Assembly: GCF_000185965.1 (NCBI RefSeq)
Contig: NC_014924.1
Coordinates: 620,001 to 684,000, forward strand
From: Pseudoxanthomonas suwonensis 11-1
Lineage (GTDB): Bacteria > Pseudomonadota > Gammaproteobacteria > Xanthomonadales > Xanthomonadaceae
Direction: 5' to 3'
DNA: 64,000 nt
Shown in pieces: positions 57,458 to 64,000 of the stretch; the stretch's first letter is position 1, and every line of letters starts with the position of its first letter. The position numbers and the translations under genes were made by a program. The notes below the pieces were generated by a model. It worked only from the letters and a program-made list of their open reading frames with translations. It ran no database searches and was not told the origin of the DNA.

Positions 57458-58204
57458 ATGGCCCGTTACGAACTGCTGAACAACCTCTCGCACGGACACC
57501 TGCGCGTGTCCTCGCGTTTCGGCGACGACTACGGCGACGGCGTCGGCATGGTCGAGGCGTTCCCGACCGAGTTCGCCGAGATGCAGCGCGAGTACCCGAT
57601 CTTCCTGCGCAAGGACCCGGACGGGTCCTGGCACGCGGTGGCGCTGCTGGGCTTCGGCCCGAGCGAGAACCTGTACGTGCGCGATGGCGCCTGGCATGCC
57701 AACTACCTGCCGGCGGTGATCGCGCGCGGCCCCTTCCTGATCGGCTTCCAGGAGCAGATGGTCGATGGCCAGCTGCGCAACGAGCCGGTCATCCACGTGG
57801 ACCTGGACCACCCGCGCCTGCGCGATGGCCATGGCCACCCGGTGTTCGCCCCGCAGGGCGGCAACAGCCCGTACCTGGAGAAGGTGCTGCGCGTGCTGCG
57901 CGGCATCCATGCCGGCGTCGAGGGCGCGCGCCGCATGTATCCCGACCTGGACCGCCTCGGGCTGATCCAGCCGGTGGCGCTGGACGTCAAGTTCGACGAC
58001 GCGCACCAGGTCAACCTCACCGGCCTCTACAGCATCGACCGCGACCGCCTGGCGGCGCTGGATTCCGACCAGGTGTACTCGCTGCACACGGCAGGCTGGC
58101 TGGAGGGCATCTACCTGCTGCTGTCCTCGCTGCACAACGTGCCGCGGCTGATCGCCGAGAAGCAGCGGCGCCTGCACGAAGAGGCCGAGGGGAAGGCGGC
58201 CTGA
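57458..58204 (+). CDS. SapC family protein
   Basis: 248-residue SapC-domain protein without signal peptide. The pattern fits: YELLNNLSHGHLRVS at the start, VEAFPTEFAEMQREYPIFLRK (region 32-52), VALLGFGPSENLYV, and the conserved YLPAVIARGPFLIG. The family name comes from S-layer work in Campylobacter, but no activity is known; it recurs in TonB receptor/halogenase loci of Xanthomonas and Caulobacter. First of four genes spaced 2-85 nt apart (sapC, JmjC, halogenase, DUF6445). Confidence 0.92.
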   Translation: MARYELLNNLSHGHLRVSSRFGDDYGDGVGMVEAFPTEFAEMQREYPIFLRKDPDGSWHAVALLGFGPSENLYVRDGAWHANYLPAVIARGPFLIGFQEQMVDGQLRNEPVIHVDLDHPRLRDGHGHPVFAPQGGNSPYLEKVLRVLRGIHAGVEGARRMYPDLDRLGLIQPVALDVKFDDAHQVNLTGLYSIDRDRLAALDSDQVYSLHTAGWLEGIYLLLSSLHNVPRLIAEKQRRLHEEAEGKAA

Positions 58205-58206
58205 GC

Positions 58207-59229
58207 ATGTTCGACCGGCTTGCAAAGGTGCGCGTGTTCGAGGGCTGCACGCCCGACACGCTGCCGCTGGAACAGCTGCTCGCCGAAGCCACGCCCACGG
58301 TGCTGCCCGGCCTTGCCCGCGACTGGAGCCTGGTCCAGGCCGGCCTGGAGTCGCCGCAGTCGGCGCGCGACCTGTTGCGCAGCCACTACAACGGCCGTCC
58401 GCTGCAGTACAACTGGGGCGAACCGTCCACCGCCGGGCGGCCGTTCTACAACGCCGACTTCACCGCGCTCAACTGCGAGGTGCGGCGCGGCAACCTGGAC
58501 CAGGTGCTGGACGAGCTGGCCGCGTGCGAGCACGATCCGGCGCCGCCGACCTACTACGTGGCGTCGCTGCTGGTCGACTACTGCCTGCCGGGCCTGCGCG
58601 GGCAGAACGACCTGGGCCTGGAGCGCCATGGCGTGTCCGCGCCGCCGAGCATCTGGATCGGCAACCGGGTGACCGCGTCCTGCCATTACGACGCGCCCAA
58701 CAACATCGCCTGCTGCGCGGTGGGCCGTCGCCGCTTCACCCTGTTCCCGCCGGAGCAGGTGCACAACCTCTATCCCGGCCCGCTGCAGCCCACGCCCGGC
58801 GGGCAGGCGGTCAGCGTGGTCGATTTCAACGCCCCGGACCTGGAGCGCTACCCGCGCTTCGCCGAGGCGCTGGAAGTGGGCCAGACCGTGGTCCTGGAGC
58901 CGGGCGACGCGATCTTCATCCCCAGCATGTGGTGGCACCACGTGCAGGGCCTGGATCCGTTCACCGTGCTGGTCAACTACTGGTGGAGCAGCATGCCGGC
59001 CTGGGTCCCCACGCCGATGCACGCGCTCAGCCTCGCGATGTGGTCGATCCGCGACCGCCCGGAGCAGGAGAAGCGCGCCTGGCGCGAGCTGTTCGAGTAC
59101 TACGTGTTCGGCCCGGCCGCACGCGCCGGCGAGCACCTGCCCGAACAGGCGCGCGGCGAGCTGGCACCATTCGATGAAGCCGCCGCGCGCCGGATGCGCG
59201 CGGCCCTGATAGCCAAACTCAACCGCTGA
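58207..59229 (+). CDS. JmjC/cupin_8 oxygenase-like protein
   Basis: 340-residue JmjC-type cupin starting 2 nt after sapC. Candidate Fe(II) ligands: His160 and Asp162 in ASCHYDAPNN and His244/245 in SMWWHHVQGL; IFIPSMWWH is the usual strand before the distal His. The preceding NIACCAVGRRRFTLFPPEQ is the classical cupin_8 core. Family members hydroxylate protein side chains or small molecules using 2-oxoglutarate. No signal peptide, so it acts in the cytoplasm. Substrate unknown, likely linked to that of the halogenase or receptor. Confidence 0.92.
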   Translation: MFDRLAKVRVFEGCTPDTLPLEQLLAEATPTVLPGLARDWSLVQAGLESPQSARDLLRSHYNGRPLQYNWGEPSTAGRPFYNADFTALNCEVRRGNLDQVLDELAACEHDPAPPTYYVASLLVDYCLPGLRGQNDLGLERHGVSAPPSIWIGNRVTASCHYDAPNNIACCAVGRRRFTLFPPEQVHNLYPGPLQPTPGGQAVSVVDFNAPDLERYPRFAEALEVGQTVVLEPGDAIFIPSMWWHHVQGLDPFTVLVNYWWSSMPAWVPTPMHALSLAMWSIRDRPEQEKRAWRELFEYYVFGPAARAGEHLPEQARGELAPFDEAAARRMRAALIAKLNR

Positions 59230-59314
59230 CCGCGCCGGCCCGCGGATCCGGCGCCCCGGGCGCGCGCATCCGCAGGCAACCGGCGCGGCGGCCTTCGCAA
59301 CGGAGGGGAGTGTT

Positions 59315-60898
59315 TTGGACAAGAACCGGATCCGCAAGGTGGTGATCGCTGGTGGTGGCACCGCCGGCTGGGTGACCGCGTGCGCGCTGACCCACCAGTT
59401 CCGCGACCTGCTGGACATCACCCTGGTCGAGTCCGAGGAGATCGGAACCGTGGGCGTGGGCGAGTCCACGATCCCGACCATCCGCACCTTCCATCGCCTG
59501 CTGCAGATCGACGAGCGCGAGTTCATGAAGGCGGTGGCCGGCAGCTTCAAGCTCGCCATCTCCTTCGAGAACTGGAAACGGCCGGGCGAGCGCTACTTCC
59601 ACCCGTTCGGCACCACCGGCGTCAACACCTGGTCCTGCGACTTCCACCAGTTCTGGCTGGAGAGCCGCGCCCGCGGCGTGCAGTCGGAACTGGGCGACTA
59701 CTGCCTGGAGACCGCGGCGGCACGCCTGGACCGTTTCGCCCTGTTTGATGCCAGCGAAGCCACCCAGCAGTGGTCGATGCGCTGGACCAAGCAGGCGACC
59801 AAGCTCGAGCGCTCGGACGTCAGCTACGCCTACCACTTCGATGCCGCGCTGTACGCCGTGTTCATGCGCAACAAGTGCGAGGGCCGCGGCCTCAAGCGCA
59901 TCGAGGGCAAGATCGCCCAGGTGCGCCAGGATCCGGACAGCGGCTTCGTGCAGTCGCTGGTGCTGGAGGACGGGCAGGTGGTCGAGGGCGACCTGTTCAT
60001 CGACTGCACCGGGTTCCGCGGCCTGCTGATCGAGCAGACCCTGAAGACCGGCTACGAGGACTGGAACAACTGGCTGCCCTGCAACCGCGCCGTGGCCATG
60101 CAGGTGGAGACCAGCACCCCGCCGGTGCCGTACACCCGCGCGATCGCGCACGAGGCCGGCTGGCGCTGGCACATCGCCCTGCAGCACCGCGTCGGCTGCG
60201 GCTGGGTGTTCTCCAGCGACCACATGTCCGACGACGAGGCCGCCGCCAAGCTGCGCGCCTGCTATCCGGACGACAACCTGGTGCGCGAACCGTGGATCGT
60301 CCCGTTCCGCACCGGCCGCCGCAAGCAGGCCTGGAACAAGAACGTGGTCGCGCTCGGCCTCGCCAGCAGCTTCATCGAGCCGCTGGAATCGACCTCCATC
60401 CACCTGACCCTCAGCGCGGTGACGCGCCTGGTGCAGATGTTCCCGTTCGAGGGCATCAGCCAGGCCGTGGCCGACCGCTACAACAAGGTCAGCCGCGACG
60501 AGCTGGAGCACATCCGCAACTTCATCATCCTGCACTACCACCTCAACCAGCGCGACGAGCCGATGTGGAAGCAGTGCCGCGAGATGGAGCTGCCGCCGGA
60601 GCTGGCCCAGCGCATCCAGGTGTTCCGCGACACCGCCTACGCCTGGCAGGGCGAGGACGAGCTGTTCCGCCTGGATTCCTGGACCCACTGCATGCTGGGG
60701 CAGGGCGTGGTGCCGGCCAACCACCATCCGCTCACCCGCGGCCTCAGCGATGCCGACATGCGCACCCTGCTGGAAGGCGTGCGCCGGCCGATCGACCGGG
60801 TGGTGGCGCAGATGCCGCAGCACCAGGAGTTCCTCAACCGCTACTGCCCGGCCGATCCGTCGGTGTGGCAGATGCGGCGCCGCTCGACGGTGGGCTGA
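59315..60898 (+). CDS. flavin-dependent (tryptophan-type) halogenase
   Basis: 527 residues from a TTG start at 59315 behind a strong GGAGGGGAG; no ATG is nearby. FAD motif GGGTAG (13-18). Lys79 in AGSFKLAISF is at the very number of the catalytic lysine of PrnA/RebH. SSFIEPLEST (351-360) holds the candidate catalytic Glu. The WxWxIP family motif reads WRWHIA at 283-288, so the final Pro is Ala. Chlorinates or brominates an electron-rich ring with reduced FAD from a separate reductase, which is not in the window. Relatives in TonB loci of Xanthomonas and Brevundimonas are reported to brominate indoles. Confidence 0.94.
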   Translation: MDKNRIRKVVIAGGGTAGWVTACALTHQFRDLLDITLVESEEIGTVGVGESTIPTIRTFHRLLQIDEREFMKAVAGSFKLAISFENWKRPGERYFHPFGTTGVNTWSCDFHQFWLESRARGVQSELGDYCLETAAARLDRFALFDASEATQQWSMRWTKQATKLERSDVSYAYHFDAALYAVFMRNKCEGRGLKRIEGKIAQVRQDPDSGFVQSLVLEDGQVVEGDLFIDCTGFRGLLIEQTLKTGYEDWNNWLPCNRAVAMQVETSTPPVPYTRAIAHEAGWRWHIALQHRVGCGWVFSSDHMSDDEAAAKLRACYPDDNLVREPWIVPFRTGRRKQAWNKNVVALGLASSFIEPLESTSIHLTLSAVTRLVQMFPFEGISQAVADRYNKVSRDELEHIRNFIILHYHLNQRDEPMWKQCREMELPPELAQRIQVFRDTAYAWQGEDELFRLDSWTHCMLGQGVVPANHHPLTRGLSDADMRTLLEGVRRPIDRVVAQMPQHQEFLNRYCPADPSVWQMRRRSTVG

Positions 60899-60906
60899 GC
60901 CACGGC

Positions 60907-61599
60907 ATGATCATCGACCTGCACCCGCAGCTGCGCGTCCAGCGCCTTTCCATCGGGCAGGAAGGCGCGCCGCTGCTGGTGGTCGACCAGCTGGTGGCCG
61001 ATCCGGAGCGGCTGGTGCGCAAGGCCGCGCGCATGGATTTCCAGCCGCACGGCGCGTTCTTCCCCGGCATCCGCGCGCCCGGGCCGGTCTCCTACCAGGT
61101 GTTCCTGGAACAGCTGGCGACGCCGCTGATGGAGTTCTTCGGGATCGGACCGGGGCGGTTGCGCGCGACCTCGTACTACTCGCTGATCACCCGTCCGCCG
61201 GAACAGCTGATGTTCCTGCAGCGCATCCCGCACATCGACGCCGCCTCGCACCAGGGCCTGGCCGCGGTCCATTACCTGTTCCGCGGCAGCTGGGGCGGAA
61301 CCGCGTTCTACCGCCACCGCGCCACCGGCTACGAGTACGTGGACGAGGGACGCAACCTGGCCTACTACCAGCAGCTCGAGCGCGAGGCGCAGGGGCCCGA
61401 CGCGCCCGGCCCGGGTTACATCGGCGAGGACACGCCGATGTTCGAGCGCATCAGCCAGGTCGAGGGCGTGTTCAACCGCCTGGTGATGTACCGGCGCAAC
61501 TCGCTGCACTCGGCCACCATCAGCAACCATGACGTGCCGCCGCCGGATCCGCTCACCGGCCGCCTCTCGCTCAACACCTTCATCGACGTCCTGCCGTAA
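60907..61599 (+). CDS. DUF6445 protein, probable Fe(II)/2-oxoglutarate oxygenase fold
   Basis: 230 residues, 8 nt after the halogenase. It fits the DUF6445 family seen at the end of receptor-SapC-halogenase loci. In it I see His109-Ile-Asp111 (RIPHIDAAS), then GGTAFYRHRATGYE, a distal His201 (NSLHSATI) and Arg219 (GRLSLNTFIDV), which is the HxD...H...R order of prolyl-4-hydroxylase-like oxygenases. This reading is mine and not an established assignment. No signal peptide. A perfect palindrome 28 nt after the stop ends the operon. Confidence 0.9.
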   Translation: MIIDLHPQLRVQRLSIGQEGAPLLVVDQLVADPERLVRKAARMDFQPHGAFFPGIRAPGPVSYQVFLEQLATPLMEFFGIGPGRLRATSYYSLITRPPEQLMFLQRIPHIDAASHQGLAAVHYLFRGSWGGTAFYRHRATGYEYVDEGRNLAYYQQLEREAQGPDAPGPGYIGEDTPMFERISQVEGVFNRLVMYRRNSLHSATISNHDVPPPDPLTGRLSLNTFIDVLP

Positions 61600-61627
61600 C
61601 GGGCAGGAAAGACATGGGTTCCTGCCG

Positions 61628-61653
61628 CGGCCGCGATGCATGCATCGCGGCCG
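61628..61653 (+). terminator. 26-bp perfect palindrome ending the halogenase operon
   Basis: CGGCCGCGATGCA followed by its exact reverse complement, then TTTCC. It lies 28 nt after the DUF6445 stop. The region 61654-62382 otherwise holds the leader of receptor copy 2 and no other gene I can support. Confidence 0.6.
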
Positions 61654-61729
61654 TTTCCATCTGGTGCACCGGCCCCCGTTCCGGGGCATCGGCGTGACCG
61701 GTGTCCCGCGGGAAACGCGTGGTGCAGCG

Positions 61730-61741
61730 CACAAAAATGTC
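61730..61741 (+). promoter_or_regulatory. distal element, receptor copy 2
   Basis: CACAAAAATGTC, counterpart of 53455-53466 upstream of receptor copy 1. Eleven of twelve bases are the same. Confidence 0.35.
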
Positions 61742-62002
61742 CGGCGCTGTCGCAGGACGACTCCAGGCACGCCTGTCTGGCATACGCCGGCGTCCTGAAA
61801 ATCCGTATTGCACGGCATTGGTTGCTGCGTACACATGCGTATTCTGCAATCCACTGATTGCCATAACGTTTGGGCAAGGCCGCTCCCGGCGTGCAACTGA
61901 TACTGACGATCGCTCCCGGGCGCGGACTAGCTGCTTCCTCGCCCGAATTTCCAAGCGACTCGATCGTCTCGATAGAAACATTCAAAAAGCGCTGTTTTTT
62001 GC

Positions 62003-62032
62003 TTGAAGAAGCGAAAAGGCAGCTGCTATCCA
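62003..62032 (+). promoter_or_regulatory. candidate promoter of receptor copy 2
   Basis: TTGAAG, 18-nt spacer, TATCCA, within the CAGCTGCTATCCATTCGCC block conserved with copy 1. Transcription from here would give a leader of about 345 nt. Confidence 0.38.
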
Positions 62033-62264
62033 TTCGCCCCGCGTTGGCCGGGGCCATCGGTGTTCCGAACTGGTTCGAGGGTCCCTGACAGCGCAGGCGG
62101 CGCACGAGAAAAACGCGTGCGCTGTTCCTGTCTGCCCCAGGGATCGTCCGTGCCCGGCATGGGCTGCTGCATGGAGCGAAGGCCTCCAAAGGCGCCGTCC
62201 GGAAAGCCCTGGGCGTAGGGAAACACCCATTCGAAAGTCCGGAGAGAGATGGAGGTTTTACAGG

Positions 62265-62372
62265 ATGTACATGCTTTCCATGTCCAGCGCTGTCTTTGGG
62301 CGTGACCGCGGCCGCAGGCGGCCCGCACGCGCCAGCGATGCCCGCCGGTACCCGACAACCCCCCAGTGCTGA
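62265..62372 (+). CDS. 36-codon leader reading frame (uORF) of receptor copy 2
   Basis: ATG with GGAGG 9 nt upstream; 35 codons, ends Gln-Cys-stop 10 nt before the receptor ATG. Arg-rich in the middle. Same length and place as the copy 1 frame at 53969, with a different peptide. Confidence 0.35.
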   Translation: MYMLSMSSAVFGRDRGRRRPARASDARRYPTTPQC

Positions 62373-62382
62373 GGACCCCCTG

Positions 62383-64000
62383 ATGAGCCACAAGCTGAAG
62401 AAGAAGTTCCGCTCGCGGGCGATGTTCACCATCGTCGGCGGCATGATCGTCATCAATCCCGCGTTCGCGCAGGATTCGCAGCAAGCCACCCAGCTGGACA
62501 CCGTGCAGGTCACCGGCCTGCGCAGTTCGCTGGACCAGGCGATGAACATCAAGCGCGATTCGGCGGGCATCGTCGACGCGGTCAGCGCCGAGGACATCGG
62601 CAAGTTCCCGGATACCAACCTCGCCGAGTCCCTGCAACGCATCACCGGCATCTCGATCGAGCGCCGCGACGGCGAGGGCGCCCAGGTCACCGCCCGCGGC
62701 TTCGGACCGCAGTTCAACCTGGTCACCCTCAACGGCCGCCAGGTGCCGGGTGCCGACGCCTTCGGCGCGCCGGGCCAGGTCGCGGTGGGCGGCGTGAACG
62801 GCGGCACCCGCGCGTTCAACTTCGCCCAGCTGGCCTCCGAGGCGGTGGGCGGCCTGGAGGTCTACAAGACCGGCCAGGCGCATGTCCCGTCAGGCGGCAT
62901 CGGCGCGACCATCAACATCCTCACCGCGCGCCCGTTCAACAACCGCGGCGGCGACGTGGTGGCCAGCGCTGGCGTGAAGGGCGTCTACGACAAGTCGCAG
63001 CCGTTCGACACCGACATCCAGCCGGAAGTCTCCGGCATCTTCAGCTACGCCAACACCGACAAGACCTGGGGCGTCAGCATCAGCGCCAGCCAGCAGAAGC
63101 GCCGTGGCGGCTCGGTCCAGGCCACCGAGAACGCCTGGAACGTGCAGGAGTGGACCGGCTCGCTGCCGGGCAACCCGGCCGTGGTCAACGCGCCGGACGC
63201 GGGCGAGCTGTACGCGTGGCCGAACGACATCCGCTACGCCTTCTCCGACTTCGAGCGCGAGCGCGTCAATGCCCAGGCCGTGCTGCAGTTCGCCCCCAGC
63301 GACGCCCTGACCTTCACCCTCGACTACACCCACTCGACCAACGAGATCACCGAGAAGCGCGGCGAGATGGGCATGTGGCTGCAGAACGACGCCTATACCA
63401 ACGTCGAGTTCGACCGCAGCGGCGCCGTCGCGACCCCGATCTACATCCGCGAGATCTCCACCGCAGGCTCCTCGCCGTTCAAGGACTTCGGCATGGAGCA
63501 GCAGCGCAACGCGCAGAAGTACAAGTTCGACCAGATCGGCCTGAACGTCGACTGGCAGGTCAACGACAGCTTCCGCCTGTCGTTCGACGCCCACAACTCC
63601 AAGACCGAGAGCAACCCGAACGACCCGCTGACCGGCGGCGGCGCGCTCTACGTCAGCATCGCCGGCACCAACAACTGCGTCGGCACCGGTGCGCCGAACT
63701 GCGGCGGCCACTACGTGCAGGAACTGCGCTTCAACAACGGCCTGCCGGTCGGCGCGCGCACCTGGTACCCGACCCTGGCCGACGCCCAGGCCGGCACCAA
63801 CGGCGTGGTCAACCCGCCGTGGGAGGAAGGCCAGGTCGGTTCGCAGGTCCTGCGCATCAATGCCCAGCGCCAGGAATCGGAGATCAAGCAGGGCCGCATC
63901 GACGGCGAGTGGGTGTTCGACGACGGCCGCTTCAGCTTCGGCGTGGACACCAACACCGTCACCCTGCGCCAGCAGAACAACTCCGAGAGCTACAACGCGC
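62383..64000 (+). CDS. large TonB-dependent receptor, copy 2 (partial, C-terminus outside window)
   Basis: At least 539 residues, running off the right edge. The first 60 residues are nearly the same as copy 1 (MSHKLKKKFRSRAMFTIVGG, AFAQDSQQATQLDTVQVTGL), and the plug keeps DIGKFPDTNLAESLQRI and SIERRDGEGAQVTARGFGP. Divergence rises in the extracellular-loop parts of the barrel (NAWNVQEWTGS, GGGALYVSIAGTNNC), as expected if the two copies take different ligands. It may head a second set of accessory genes beyond the window. Confidence 0.95.
   Translation, partial: MSHKLKKKFRSRAMFTIVGGMIVINPAFAQDSQQATQLDTVQVTGLRSSLDQAMNIKRDSAGIVDAVSAEDIGKFPDTNLAESLQRITGISIERRDGEGAQVTARGFGPQFNLVTLNGRQVPGADAFGAPGQVAVGGVNGGTRAFNFAQLASEAVGGLEVYKTGQAHVPSGGIGATINILTARPFNNRGGDVVASAGVKGVYDKSQPFDTDIQPEVSGIFSYANTDKTWGVSISASQQKRRGGSVQATENAWNVQEWTGSLPGNPAVVNAPDAGELYAWPNDIRYAFSDFERERVNAQAVLQFAPSDALTFTLDYTHSTNEITEKRGEMGMWLQNDAYTNVEFDRSGAVATPIYIREISTAGSSPFKDFGMEQQRNAQKYKFDQIGLNVDWQVNDSFRLSFDAHNSKTESNPNDPLTGGGALYVSIAGTNNCVGTGAPNCGGHYVQELRFNNGLPVGARTWYPTLADAQAGTNGVVNPPWEEGQVGSQVLRINAQRQESEIKQGRIDGEWVFDDGRFSFGVDTNTVTLRQQNNSESYNA

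Overview
This window is high-GC (about 68-70%) chromosomal DNA from a gammaproteobacterium of the Xanthomonadaceae, most like Pseudoxanthomonas, Luteimonas, Lysobacter or Stenotrophomonas. The placement rests on gene order and repeats: otsB-GH15-otsA, divergent ampR/class A beta-lactamase with a Tat signal (L2 type), ruvC-ruvA-kup-ruvB, many TonB-dependent receptors, GTAG-type REP palindromes (the SMAG style of Stenotrophomonas) and GTGATTS heptad arrays. No tRNA, rRNA, CRISPR array, integrase, transposase or phage gene was seen.

Layout. 1-3.8 kb: trehalose operon otsB-GH15-otsA on the minus strand (otsA runs off the left edge). 3.9-11 kb: two TonB-dependent receptors, a DUF3574 lipoprotein and an NCS2-like permease. 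11-17 kb: DUF3014 and DUF4166 proteins, a GIY-YIG protein, heat-shock disaggregase clpB with a readable sigma-32 promoter, and an O-acetylhomoserine sulfhydrylase. 17-25.8 kb: YbaL-type antiporter, another receptor, ABC-F ATPase, and the ampR/bla pair. 26-29.4 kb: FmdB zinc ribbon, a lipoprotein, a small membrane protein, a repeat-rich zone and a three-repeat DUF3011 protein. 29.4-41.3 kb: opgB, then aspS, an acidic protein, GNAT, AraC regulator, hydrolase, yebC, ruvC, ruvA, kup and ruvB. 41.4-46.1 kb: lptD-surA-pdxA on the minus strand. 46.2-48.3 kb: HDAC-like amidohydrolase, PduO-type cobalamin adenosyltransferase and a six-helix protein that looks like the cobalamin transporter BtuM. 48.4-53.4 kb: two ubiquinone hydroxylases, an EF-hand protein, a Tat-exported Gfo/Idh oxidoreductase and an orphan gene.

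54-64 kb holds the most interesting accessory locus: a large TonB-dependent receptor, a strong terminator, then SapC, a JmjC/cupin oxygenase-like protein, a flavin-dependent halogenase and a DUF6445 protein in which I see an HxD...H...R iron-oxygenase pattern. A second receptor copy follows and runs off the right edge. Both receptor copies carry the same kind of long leader with a 36-codon upstream reading frame ending 10 nt before the receptor start. The arrangement suggests coupled outer-membrane uptake and oxidative or halogenating modification of an unknown substrate.

The intergenic spaces carry three repeat families: GTAG hairpins in inverted pairs, 7-bp GTGATTS arrays, and a 31-bp unit found in three tandem copies near 28.1 kb and once between ruvC and ruvA.
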